Assembly: GCF_002909375.1 (NCBI RefSeq)
Contig: NZ_PPXD01000019.1
Coordinates: 2,290-37,381, forward strand
Source of the DNA: Cryobacterium zongtaii
GTDB lineage: Bacteria; Actinomycetota; Actinomycetes; Actinomycetales; Microbacteriaceae
DNA length: 35,092 nt
Direction: 5' to 3'
Part shown: positions 16,350 to 23,860 of the stretch, piece by piece
Layout of the letters: every line of letters starts with the position of its first letter
Numbering within the stretch: the first letter of the stretch is position 1
Position numbers and translations under genes: made by a program
Notes under the pieces: model-generated
What the model was told of the DNA's origin: nothing
The model's input: the letters and a program-made list of their open reading frames with translations, nothing else
Databases searched by the model: none

Positions 16350-16904
16350 TTAAACCTCGAGGCCGTCGCGGATGATCGTCTGCCCGGTCGGCCATTCGCT
16401 GAACGGTGCCGCCACCGGGAGCACCATCGCGGGGCCGGTGAAGGTCTCCGGGCGCATCCGGGTGTCGATCATGCGGGTCACCTGTCCGGGCGACTGCCGC
16501 CAGCCTCCACCGACGTAATAGGCGACGAGCTCGGGAGCGCAGGTGAGGTAGCCGAACGGCAGCCCCTGACCGGTCAGGGCCGCGGCGGCCTCGGCGAGCA
16601 GCCGACGGCCGAGGCCGGTGCCCTGGTAGTCGGGATCGACGCCGACCAGTCCCACATCGCCGACCAGCTGCGACCCGCCGGACTCGAGGCGCAGCATCCG
16701 CCGCACGAAGCCGAGGTGGGCGACCGGCCGGCCGTCGTGGTAACCGATCACGCGGGCCTCCGGGCGGGCGCCCATCCAGCTGCGGGTGCCGGTGAAGGTG
16801 GCGTGGTCCTCGGGGTAGTAGCGCGCGAACAGGGCCGCCAGGGCGGTGTGGTCGTCGGCCGAGAGATCGGCCTCCCAGCGCAGGGTCCATTCGATGTCAG
16901 CCAT
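16350..16904 (-). CDS. NodA-like N-acyltransferase (GNAT fold)
   Basis: A 184-residue protein that resembles rhizobial NodA over its whole length as I recall that family: N-terminal IEWTLRWEADLSADDH, then SWMGARPEARVIGY (residues 42-55), VAHLGFVRRMLRL, GLVGVDPDYQGTGLG (86-100), GLPFGYLT, and a C-terminal SEWPTGQTIIRDG. NodA transfers a fatty acyl chain to the free amine of a chitooligosaccharide backbone. The GLVGVDPDYQGTGLG stretch is also the acyl-CoA pyrophosphate loop of ordinary GNAT enzymes. No nodB or nodC lies nearby, so a Nod-factor role is not implied; the acceptor is unknown. The start is supported by a -10 box six bases upstream. It stands alone, convergent with the chelatase gene. 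Confidence 0.68.
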   Translation of the reverse strand: MADIEWTLRWEADLSADDHTALAALFARYYPEDHATFTGTRSWMGARPEARVIGYHDGRPVAHLGFVRRMLRLESGGSQLVGDVGLVGVDPDYQGTGLGRRLLAEAAAALTGQGLPFGYLTCAPELVAYYVGGGWRQSPGQVTRMIDTRMRPETFTGPAMVLPVAAPFSEWPTGQTIIRDGLEV

Positions 16905-16910
16905 CCGGTC

Positions 16911-16916
16911 AGCCTA
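16911..16916 (-). promoter_or_regulatory. -10 box (TAGGCT), leaderless start of the NodA-like gene
   Basis: On the minus strand TAGGCT is followed by six bases (GACCGG) and the ATG at 16904. The same hexamer and spacing precede the gene at 4758. Confidence 0.5.
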
Positions 16917-16951
16917 ACCGCCGGCGCACGACCAGCCGCTGGATTGCCGGC

Positions 16952-17878
16952 TCAGCCGGCCGCCGCCGCGTGCTCTGCCTGCACCTGCGCCGCCCGGGCG
17001 CGCAGCGCCTCGACGACGGTACGCACGGCCAGGCGCTCGGCGCGGTCGGGCCGCATCAGCGCCACGATCTGCCGTTCGGCGTCGAGTCCCCGTAGTGGCT
17101 TGAGCACCATCCGGCCGGGCTGGTCGCCGCTGGAGGTGTACCGGGGGACGAGGGCGATGCCGAGCCCGGCCATGATGAACGATTCGATCAGCCGCATGTC
17201 CGCGAACCGTTGGGTGACCAGGGCGCGGCTGCCGGTCTGCAGCTCGATGTCGTGCAGGATGCGTCCGAACGGGTAGCCGAGGGGCACGCCGATCCAGGTC
17301 TCACCGACCACGTCGCTCGCGCCCAGCGACACCCGACCGGCCAGCCTGTGTCCGGTCGGCAGGCCGACGTCGAGGGGTTCGGTCATCAGGGGCACCGAGG
17401 TGAGGCCGCGCCCGCCCCAGGTGTGCTGCCCGCGCATGCTGTGGGCGAGCACGATGTCGTATTCGCTCGTGAGCGCGGGAAAGTCGCTGAGCTCCGGGTC
17501 CATGTCGGTGCAGTGCACCGCCAGGCCGTCGTGGTCGGCCAGGTCCTGCAGTGCGCCCGGCAGCAGCATCTGTCCGGCGGTGGGGAAGGTGACCAGGCTC
17601 ACGTCGCCGGTGGCCCGGTTGCGGAAGGTGTCCCAGACGGCTGTGGCGCGCTCCAGCGCCACCGCGATATCCGTCGCGCTCGCGGCCAGCGCGCGGCCGG
17701 CGTCGGTGAGCACAAGCCCGCGCCCGCTGCGTTCGGTGAGGGGCAGGCCGGCCTCGCGCTCGAGGACCTTCAGCTGCTGCGAGACCGCAGACGGGGTGCG
17801 GTGGGTGGCCCGCGCAACGGCGGTCACGCTGCCGCGTTCGGCCAGCTCGCGGAGCAGTTCGAGGCGCTGAACATCCAT
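16952..17878 (-). CDS. LysR-family transcriptional regulator
   Basis: A 308-residue protein with the LysR N-terminal winged helix (residues 1-60; GSVTAVARATHRTPSAVSQQL is the helix-turn-helix, followed by the dimerisation helix) and a periplasmic-binding-like effector domain from about residue 90 (GDVSLVTFPTAGQMLLPGAL, LIESFIMAGLGIALVP). The effector is not predictable. It diverges from a 40-residue membrane protein gene, and LysR regulators commonly act on a divergent neighbour; the 132-base gap would hold the shared sites. The ATG lies six bases after a -10 box. The alanine-rich C-terminal tail is unremarkable. Confidence 0.88.
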   Translation of the reverse strand: MDVQRLELLRELAERGSVTAVARATHRTPSAVSQQLKVLEREAGLPLTERSGRGLVLTDAGRALAASATDIAVALERATAVWDTFRNRATGDVSLVTFPTAGQMLLPGALQDLADHDGLAVHCTDMDPELSDFPALTSEYDIVLAHSMRGQHTWGGRGLTSVPLMTEPLDVGLPTGHRLAGRVSLGASDVVGETWIGVPLGYPFGRILHDIELQTGSRALVTQRFADMRLIESFIMAGLGIALVPRYTSSGDQPGRMVLKPLRGLDAERQIVALMRPDRAERLAVRTVVEALRARAAQVQAEHAAAAG

Positions 17879-17884
17879 GAAGCC

Positions 17885-17890
17885 AGACTA
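17885..17890 (-). promoter_or_regulatory. -10 box (TAGTCT), leaderless start of the LysR gene
   Basis: TAGTCT is followed by six bases and the ATG at 17878 on the minus strand. An AT-richer patch at 17895-17925 upstream could hold the LysR autoregulatory site. Confidence 0.45.
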
Positions 17891-18010
17891 CATAGTCCTT
17901 GCTAAACAATGTGATTGTGCTGAATGGTTGTTGGTGGTCAGATAAAGACGTCGGTTACCGGGCAGCAGCCCGCGTGGCCCGGCCATCCACTTCCCTCGAA
18001 AGGCACGACC

Positions 18011-18133
18011 GTGTTCGTTTTCATGCTCCTCATCTCCCTTGTTGCCGTAGGCGCCGTCGTCGGCACCGTCGTTGCCGTGAACAAGGATGGCTACGGTCGT
18101 GTTCCCGTGCGGAAGTTCGTTCGCAGCTTCTGA
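18011..18133 (+). CDS. Single-pass membrane microprotein (40 residues)
   Basis: A GTG at 18011, with a GAAAGG ribosome site about eight bases upstream, opens a 40-residue frame. It codes for one hydrophobic helix (VFVFMLLISLVAVGAVVGTV, residues 1-20) followed by a short basic tail (NKDGYGRVPVRKFVRSF). A helix with a positive cytoplasmic tail fits an N-out, single-pass membrane peptide. The frame is open further upstream, but nothing there looks coding. It diverges from the LysR gene. I do not recognise a family. Confidence 0.55.
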   Translation: MFVFMLLISLVAVGAVVGTVVAVNKDGYGRVPVRKFVRSF

Positions 18134-18190
18134 TCACCCCGACCGGCGCACGCCCGTATCGTGCACCGGGCGCGCGGGCGCGTGTTGGCC

Positions 18191-18196
18191 TAAAGT
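18191..18196 (+). promoter_or_regulatory. -10 box (TAAAGT), leaderless start of pyrE
   Basis: TAAAGT is followed by six bases and a GTG at 18203, with an ATG directly after at 18206. The spacing favours GTG 18203 as both transcription and translation start. Confidence 0.5.
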
Positions 18197-18202
18197 AGCC
18201 CT

Positions 18203-18751
18203 GTGATGGATACCCGCAGAAAACTCATCGACTACATCTCGGCCGACGCCGTCTTCCACGGTGACTTCACCCTCACCAGTGGCAAGAAGGCCACGTACTA
18301 CGTGGATCTCCGCAAGGTCAGCCTCGACCACAGGGTCGCCCCGCTGATCGGCCAGGTCATGATCGATCTCATCAAGGACATTCCGGATGTCGTGGCCGTC
18401 GGCGGCATGACCATGGGCGCTGACCCCGTCGCCACCGCGATCCTGCACCAGGGCGCCGCCCGCGGGCTGGCCTACGACGCCTTCGTCGTTCGCAAGGAAC
18501 CCAAGGACCACGGCCGTGGCCGCCAGGTCGAGGGCCCGGACCTCGCCGGCAAGCGGGTCATCGTCCTCGAAGACACCTCCACCACCGGTGGCTCACCGCT
18601 CGCCGCCATCGAGGCGCTGCTCAAGGTGGGCGCCATCATCGCCGGCGTCGCCGTGGTCGTGGACCGCAGCACCGGGGCCCGCGAAATCATCGAAGAGGCC
18701 GGCTACCCGTACTACGCGGCCATCGGACTCGAGGACCTGGGACTGAGCTGA
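18203..18751 (+). CDS. pyrE: Orotate phosphoribosyltransferase
   Basis: A 182-residue type I phosphoribosyltransferase that joins orotate and PRPP to give OMP in pyrimidine synthesis. Visible motifs: FTLTSGKKATYYVDLRKV (orotate side), GGMTMGADPVATAI, FVVRKEPKDHGRGRQVEG (the flexible catalytic loop with its lysines) and VIVLEDTSTTGGSPLAAI, the PRPP-binding loop. The start may be GTG 18203 or ATG 18206; a -10 box six bases before the GTG suggests a leaderless mRNA. Its stop overlaps the start of the septum-formation gene (TGATG). No other pyrimidine gene is nearby. Confidence 0.93.
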   Translation: MMDTRRKLIDYISADAVFHGDFTLTSGKKATYYVDLRKVSLDHRVAPLIGQVMIDLIKDIPDVVAVGGMTMGADPVATAILHQGAARGLAYDAFVVRKEPKDHGRGRQVEGPDLAGKRVIVLEDTSTTGGSPLAAIEALLKVGAIIAGVAVVVDRSTGAREIIEEAGYPYYAAIGLEDLGLS

Positions 18752-20334
18752 TGCCCGAGCAGCAGGGCGGTAACGACGACAAAGACCTCGGCCTGGACTG
18801 GCTCGCGGCTCAGCTGAACGCCGACGACAGCGAGGCTGCCGCCGAGCCCGACGACGAGCCCGCCGACGAGGCCGCCGCCGGCACCGAGGCGGATGCGCGG
18901 CCCGACTCTGCCCCGACCGTCGCCCTCCCCGTCGCGCCCGTTGTCGTTCCGCCGGTCGCGCAACCCGCCGCACCGCCCGCAGACCGGCCCGCCGCACCGC
19001 CGCGGCCCGCTGCGCAGGTTCCATCCCCGGATTCTGCGTCGGCCGACGGTGACACCGCGCCTGCCGCCACCATCCCGGCGCCGTCCGGCGGTTTCCGCTG
19101 GGGCCTCACCCCGACCATCGAGCCCGATCCGGCCGTTGACGCCGTGCGACGCACCCCGCCGGCCCAGGCCGCTCCCGCGACTCCAGTCATCCCCGCCGCG
19201 GCGCCGCCCGTTGCACCGGCGCCGCCCGTTCGTCCCGCATCCGCGCCGCGGGCCGCCGCACCGCCGCCCGCCGTTATGCCGGCGGCGCCCGCTGCTGCTG
19301 CCCCGGTGCCCGCTGCCCCGGTACCTGCGGCCCCGGTACCTGCGGCCGACCCGGAGCACACTCAGCCGCTCACCAAGACGCCGGCTCCGCCGCGGCGGAC
19401 TCCCGCCGACCTCGAAGCGGCGCCCTGGTGGACGACCCCGGCCCAGTCCCGGCTGGTGCCCACCGCTGAAGAGGAGACGGCCGCTCTCGGTCGTCGTACG
19501 CCGGCCACCCCGCCGAGCCCGCTGGACACCGGCGTCGCACCGCGCCCCGCCGACTCCGCCAGCGCCCCGGTCTCTCGGCACGCCGCTCACGTACCACTTC
19601 CCGAACCGGCTCCGGCCGCGCTCCCCGTGTCCGCCGCGACCGCGGCCGCGGCCACCGGTGCAGCCACGGCAGCGCCCGGCCACGACGCCCACGCCGCACC
19701 GGCCCCGTCCGCCGACGAACCCGGTCCCCGTCGCCGCGGTCCGGCCGACGGCGAGCCGCCGCGCCGCCCCTCGAAGCGAGACCTGCTTTGGGTCGGGGGT
19801 GCCGTGGTCGTGGTGCTCGTGATCATCGGACTGTTCTTCCTGGGCCAGAGCCTGGGTGACACCCCGGCGGCCGCTCCCACCGAATCTGCCTCAGCCCAGC
19901 CGGGCGCCACCACGGAGCCCACGACCGCCCCCGAGCCCGCCGCCCCGGGCCCGCAGCCGGCCGGCGTGCACGCCTGGAACACCCTGTTCGGCACCGAGTG
20001 CCTCGAACCGTACACGTCGCCGTGGGACGAAGAATTCACCGTCGTCGACTGCGCCACCCCGCACACGGGCCAGCTGGTCTACCGCGGCATCCTCGAGGGC
20101 GACAGCGGTTCCCCGTTCCCCGGTGAGCAGGCGTTCGCCGACCAGATCAACGTGCTCTGCAGCGCCCCCGGCGTGATCGACTTCGAAACCGCCGGCGCCT
20201 ACGGCGATGTGCAGCTGCAAGGCAGTTACCCGGTGACCGCTGAGCAGTGGGACGCCGGCGAGAGGTACTTCTACTGCTTCGCGAGCCGGTCCTCGGGCGA
20301 GCCGCTCACAGCGAGCCTGGCCCCGGTCGCCTAA
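18751..20334 (+). CDS. Septum-formation family membrane protein with long Pro/Ala-rich cytoplasmic region
   Basis: A 527-residue protein in three parts. Residues 1 to about 340 are a low-complexity Pro/Ala/Val region with an acidic start (MPEQQGGNDDKDLGLDWLAA). One membrane helix follows at about 345-366 (LLWVGGAVVVVLVIIGLFFL). After a Thr/Pro/Ala linker, a compact extracytoplasmic domain of about 125 residues has conserved-looking cysteines (FGTECLEP, VVDCATPHTGQLVYRG, NVLCSAP, FYCFAS). This resembles the septum-formation domain (DUF/Septum_form type) of actinobacteria; the CATPH motif is characteristic. The long repeat-rich region may act as a protein-interaction arm at the division site. 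Its start overlaps the pyrE stop. Confidence 0.75.
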   Translation: MPEQQGGNDDKDLGLDWLAAQLNADDSEAAAEPDDEPADEAAAGTEADARPDSAPTVALPVAPVVVPPVAQPAAPPADRPAAPPRPAAQVPSPDSASADGDTAPAATIPAPSGGFRWGLTPTIEPDPAVDAVRRTPPAQAAPATPVIPAAAPPVAPAPPVRPASAPRAAAPPPAVMPAAPAAAAPVPAAPVPAAPVPAADPEHTQPLTKTPAPPRRTPADLEAAPWWTTPAQSRLVPTAEEETAALGRRTPATPPSPLDTGVAPRPADSASAPVSRHAAHVPLPEPAPAALPVSAATAAAATGAATAAPGHDAHAAPAPSADEPGPRRRGPADGEPPRRPSKRDLLWVGGAVVVVLVIIGLFFLGQSLGDTPAAAPTESASAQPGATTEPTTAPEPAAPGPQPAGVHAWNTLFGTECLEPYTSPWDEEFTVVDCATPHTGQLVYRGILEGDSGSPFPGEQAFADQINVLCSAPGVIDFETAGAYGDVQLQGSYPVTAEQWDAGERYFYCFASRSSGEPLTASLAPVA

Positions 20335-20362
20335 CGGCGCCGTAGCCACTCCGCACACACAG

Positions 20363-20388
20363 AAAGCCGGGCCCGAGGGCCCGGCTTT
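20363..20388. terminator. Strong bidirectional terminator hairpin
   Basis: AAAGCCGGGCCC (20363-20374) and GGGCCCGGCTTT (20377-20388) form a 12-bp perfect stem bounded by A- and T-rich ends on both strands. It separates the convergent septum-formation (+) and HAD phosphatase (-) genes and can end both transcripts. Confidence 0.85.
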
Positions 20389-20413
20389 CCGTGTCACCGC
20401 GGTGCGCGGGTGG

Positions 20414-21214
20414 CTAGATTTCGTCGGATTCGACAGGTCCGGCGGCGAGCAGCTGGTGCACGCCGTCGAGGATCTCGTCGGGGCGGAAGGGGTAGCGGGC
20501 GATCTCGGCGGGGTCGCTGATGCCGGTGAGCACCAGAACCGTGTGCAAACCGGCCTCGATGCCGGCGACGATGTCGGTGTCCATCCGGTCGCCGATCATG
20601 CCGGTGTTCTCCGAGTGCGCGCCGATGCGGTTCATCGCCGAGCGGAACATCATCGGATTGGGCTTGCCCACGACGTAGGGCTCCATGCCGGTGGCCTTGG
20701 TGATCAGCGCGGCGATCGCGCCGGTGGCCGGCATCGGTCCCTCGGCGCTGGGGCCGGTCGCATCCGGGTTGGTCACGATGAACCGGGCGCCCTTGAGCAG
20801 CAGCCGGATGGCCTTGGTGATGGCCTCGAAGGAGTAGTTGCGGGTCTCACCCACGACCACGTAGTCGGGGTTGGTCTCGGTCATGATGAAGCCGGCCTCG
20901 TGCAACGCGGTGGTGAGCCCGACCTCGCCGATCACGAATGCCGTGCCGCCGGGGCTCTGCTGCTTGAGGAAGTCCGCCGTGGCCAGCGCGGAGGTCCAGA
21001 TGCGTTCCTCAGGCACGTTCAGCCCCGAGGAGCGCAGGCGGGCCGACAGGTCGCGCGGCGTGAAGATGGAGTTGTTCGTCAGCACCAGGAACGGTGTGCC
21101 GGCATCGGTCCACTGCTGCAGCAGTTCGGCAGCGCCGGGCAGGGCCTGGTTTTCATGAACCAGGACGCCGTCCATGTCGGTGAGCCAGCATTCGATCTCG
21201 TCACGGGTTCTCAT
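20414..21214 (-). CDS. HAD-IIA family phosphatase (NagD-like)
   Basis: A 266-residue HAD-superfamily hydrolase with motif I LTDMDGVLVHE (Asp13, Asp15), motif II FLVLTNNS, a C2-type cap, the motif III lysine in VVGKPNPMMF and motif IV MIGDRMDTDIVAG. This is the NagD/AraL branch, which removes phosphate from small sugar or nucleotide phosphates in the cytoplasm; the physiological substrate is unclear. ATG 21214 is set by an AGAAGGAG ribosome site about six bases upstream, although the frame is open to 21535. It appears to be monocistronic, with the mntR gene ending 125 bases upstream. Confidence 0.9.
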   Translation of the reverse strand: MRTRDEIECWLTDMDGVLVHENQALPGAAELLQQWTDAGTPFLVLTNNSIFTPRDLSARLRSSGLNVPEERIWTSALATADFLKQQSPGGTAFVIGEVGLTTALHEAGFIMTETNPDYVVVGETRNYSFEAITKAIRLLLKGARFIVTNPDATGPSAEGPMPATGAIAALITKATGMEPYVVGKPNPMMFRSAMNRIGAHSENTGMIGDRMDTDIVAGIEAGLHTVLVLTGISDPAEIARYPFRPDEILDGVHQLLAAGPVESDEI

Positions 21215-21338
21215 GACTCGCTCCTTCTTGTGGGACGAACTGGGCGCAACCAGGGGGACAGGCTGCCGTATCCAGACTATCGGGGAGAGGTTTGCTGGCG
21301 GCACCCCGCCGCTGCCCCCGGCGGCGCGGTGCGCCCGG

Positions 21339-21983
21339 TCAGCGCGTGAGCCAGATGGCGCCGGCGGCGTCCGGGGCGAGCGGGTGCAGCTCCCCGTCGG
21401 GCAGCCGTACACTGTGCGCGTCGACCACATCCAGCCGGCTGCCGGGGCCGATGCCCGCGTCGGCCAGGGCACGCAGGATGCCCGGATCGCGATCACTGAC
21501 CCGCAGCACGGTTCCGGCGTGGCCGGGCGCCGCATCCGCGAGCAGGACCGCCGGCACCCGTACGCTGGAGCCGTCGGCGGCGGGGATGGGATCGCCGTGC
21601 GGGTCGGCCGCCGGGTGGCCCAGATGGGCGTCGATGGCTTCGAGCAGCCGGTCGGAGATCGCGTGCTCGAGCACCTCCGCCTCGTCGTGCACCTCGTCCC
21701 AGGTGTAGCCGAGCTCCCGCACCAGCCAGGTCTCGATCAGCCGGTGCCGGCGCACCACGGCCGTGGCGCGCATCCGCCCGGCTGCGGTGAGGGTGAGCGG
21801 GCCGTACGGCACGTGGGCAATGAACCCGTCGGCAGCGAGCTTCTTCACCATCTCGGTCACCGACGACGGAGCGATGCCCAGCCGGGTGGCCAGGACCCGG
21901 GGTGTGATCGGCGCCGGCTGCCACTCGGTATGCGCGTAGATCGTCTTGAGGTAGTCCTCGGCGGCCGGTGTGGTGGGTTTCAT
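21339..21983 (-). CDS. mntR: DtxR-family manganese-responsive repressor
   Basis: A 214-residue three-domain protein: winged helix (residues 1-65), metal-binding dimerisation domain (about 66-135) and an SH3-like FeoA domain to the end. The ligand pattern points to manganese: Asp10 (AAEDYLK) and Glu103-x-x-Glu106-His107 (EVLEH) match MntR, where iron-type DtxR/IdeR have Met and Cys at the first two places. His80 and Glu84 of the ancillary site are kept. It lies 25 bases downstream of mntH in one operon and most likely represses it when Mn2+ is plentiful. ATG 21983 is preferred over a GTG two codons earlier because GAGG sits five bases before it. Confidence 0.87.
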   Translation of the reverse strand: MKPTTPAAEDYLKTIYAHTEWQPAPITPRVLATRLGIAPSSVTEMVKKLAADGFIAHVPYGPLTLTAAGRMRATAVVRRHRLIETWLVRELGYTWDEVHDEAEVLEHAISDRLLEAIDAHLGHPAADPHGDPIPAADGSSVRVPAVLLADAAPGHAGTVLRVSDRDPGILRALADAGIGPGSRLDVVDAHSVRLPDGELHPLAPDAAGAIWLTR

Positions 21984-22008
21984 GACCACCTCGGGGTAGC
22001 GGGCCGGT

Positions 22009-23292
22009 TCATGCGGCGGTGAAGACGAGCACGAGCAGGACGGCGTTGAGGGACACCAGCAGCACCGCGGCCACGGCGCCGGCGGCCGTGGTGAACCAGC
22101 GGTTGGCGAAGTCGCCGAGCAGGCCGCGCTGCGCCGTGAGCCACACCAACGGGATGAGGGCGAACGGGATGCCGAACGACAACACCACCTGGCTCAGCAC
22201 CAGAGCCTGGGTGGGATCGAATCCCACGCCGAGGATCAAAAGCGCCGGGATGAGGGTGACGATGCGGCGCAGCAGCAGTGGCACCCGCAGCTTGAGCAGG
22301 CCGTGCATGATCTCGGCTCCGGCGTAGGCGCCCACCGAGGTGGAGGCGAGACCGGAGGCCAGCAGCCCGATCGCGAACACCGTCGCGACCACCGGGCCGA
22401 GCGTGCTCTGCAGGGCCGCGTACGCACCCTCGAGCGAGTCGGTGCCTGGCACCCCCTGCAGAGCCGAGGCCGCGAGCAGCAGTATGGCGAGGTTGACGGT
22501 GCCGGCGATGGCCATGGCGATTGTGACATCCCACTTCGTCGCCCAGAGCAGGCGCCGGGTTGCGGCCGGTCCCTCCTGCATCGGGAACCTGTCGCGGGTG
22601 AGCGCGGAGTGCGCGTAGATGGCGTGGGGCATGATCGTGGCACCGAGGATCGACGCCGCCAGCAGCACCGAGTCCGCGCCCTCGAAGCGCGGCACCAGAC
22701 CGTCGAGAACCGAACCGGCGTCCGGCGGCGCGAAGAAGACCCCGGCGGCGAAGCCCACCGTGATGATCAGAAGCAGGGCCACGATGACCCGCTCGAAAAC
22801 GCGCGGGCCGCGTCGTGTCTGCACGGTGAGCACGATCATCGAGATGACACCGGTGATCACACCGCCGGCCAGCAGCGGCAGCCCGAAGAGCAGGTTGAGG
22901 GCCACGGCGCCGCCGATGATCTCGGCCAGGTCGGTGGCCATGGCCACGAGCTCGGCCTGCACCCAGTAGACCCGACGGGCGGTCGGCCGCCGCAGGCGCA
23001 CCCCGAGGATCTCCGGCAGGCTGGTGCCGGTGACGATGCCCAGCTTCGCCGACAGGTACTGGATCAGCCAAGCCATCAGGTTGCCGGCCACGACCACCCA
23101 GACCAACAGGTACCCGTACCGGGCGCCCGCGGTCATATTGCTGGCCACGTTGCCCGGGTCCAGATAGGCCACGCCGGCCACGAGCGCCGGTCCGAGCAGC
23201 CAGAGCAGCCGGGTGGAGGCCACCGAGTTCAGCGAGGGAGGGGCGGCGCGTTCCGCCACGGTCGCGTTCGCTGCAGGGTCAGATTGAGGCAT
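22009..23292 (-). CDS. mntH: Nramp-family Mn2+ transporter
   Basis: A 427-residue Nramp protein with about eleven membrane helices. The two metal-binding motifs are intact: DPGN at residues 45-48 in helix 1 and IMPHAIYAHS (about residue 240) in helix 6. It imports Mn2+, and possibly Fe2+, with protons. It is the first gene of mntH-mntR. The ATG at 23292 lies six bases after a TACGAT box, so the mRNA is probably leaderless. An inverted repeat, CCTAAAT and ATTTAGG, brackets that box and is the likely MntR operator. Confidence 0.94.
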   Translation of the reverse strand: MPQSDPAANATVAERAAPPSLNSVASTRLLWLLGPALVAGVAYLDPGNVASNMTAGARYGYLLVWVVVAGNLMAWLIQYLSAKLGIVTGTSLPEILGVRLRRPTARRVYWVQAELVAMATDLAEIIGGAVALNLLFGLPLLAGGVITGVISMIVLTVQTRRGPRVFERVIVALLLIITVGFAAGVFFAPPDAGSVLDGLVPRFEGADSVLLAASILGATIMPHAIYAHSALTRDRFPMQEGPAATRRLLWATKWDVTIAMAIAGTVNLAILLLAASALQGVPGTDSLEGAYAALQSTLGPVVATVFAIGLLASGLASTSVGAYAGAEIMHGLLKLRVPLLLRRIVTLIPALLILGVGFDPTQALVLSQVVLSFGIPFALIPLVWLTAQRGLLGDFANRWFTTAAGAVAAVLLVSLNAVLLVLVFTAA

Positions 23293-23293
23293 G

Positions 23294-23317
23294 CCTAAAT
23301 CGTAGTGAGTATTTAGG
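23294..23317 (-). promoter_or_regulatory. mntH promoter with MntR-type operator (CCTAAAT - N10 - ATTTAGG)
   Basis: A 7-bp inverted repeat (23294-23300 and 23311-23317) brackets the -10 box TACGAT (23299-23304, minus strand) two bases before the mntH start codon. TTTAGG/CCTAAA half-sites are typical of DtxR-family operators. The mntR gene in the same operon makes it the likely ligand. Confidence 0.7.
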
Positions 23318-23373
23318 TACGCCGAAACCCCCTCGGGGCGGATGCCGCGTGCCCGGCGGCCCCGCCGACGGAA

Positions 23374-23667
23374 TCAGTCGCCGATGACGAGGACGAGACC
23401 GCTGGGGCTGTTCGCCTGGGCGAGGAAAGTGCTGATCCGGTCCCGATCAAGGGCGGGTGCGCGGGCGGTGCGATAGTGAAACTGCACGCTGATGCCCGGC
23501 GTCAACCAGATCGTGGTGCGACTCTCCCCGGTCTTGCCCGGGTAGCCCCAGCTGAAGTAGAAGGACTGCTGGAGACGGAACTTGGCGCCCACCACCGCCT
23601 GGAGGTGGCTGAGGAGAAGGTCGTCCAGGATCACGGTCAGGGTGGAGTCGTAGATGAACCGCCCCAC
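23374..23667 (-). CDS. DUF7882-type small protein of Microbacteriaceae
   Basis: A 97-residue soluble protein: VGRFIYDSTLTVILDDLLLS at the start, then KFRLQQSFYFSWGY, SRTTIWLTPGISVQFHY, then a segment ending in FLAQANSPSGLVLV. This matches the small family common in Microbacteriaceae that databases often mislabel as ATP-dependent DNA ligase; it has no ligase motifs. Function is unknown. GTG 23667 is chosen over GTG 23685 because family members begin at MGRFIY and an AAGGA ribosome site lies about eight bases upstream. Confidence 0.75.
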   Translation of the reverse strand: MGRFIYDSTLTVILDDLLLSHLQAVVGAKFRLQQSFYFSWGYPGKTGESRTTIWLTPGISVQFHYRTARAPALDRDRISTFLAQANSPSGLVLVIGD

Positions 23668-23860
23668 GCTCAGGTCCTTGCCCACTGCCGGCGCACCACA
23701 GGGCGCGTGAGCGAGATCGGTCCATGGTCCATCGCGACGCCCCCCGGGTCGTGTGCTGGTGCCGGCTGCGCGGTCGCCCGCCAGAATCAGATTTTCACTG
23801 TACCGAGAGGCGTGCGGGCTCGGTCAGTCCCCAGTCCGGGGCATCAGCCGGGGGAGTGGG

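Noticed and set aside
16350..16904. A Nod-factor biosynthesis cluster
   Set aside because: Only the NodA-like gene is present; no chitin synthase-like nodC or deacetylase nodB is in the window.
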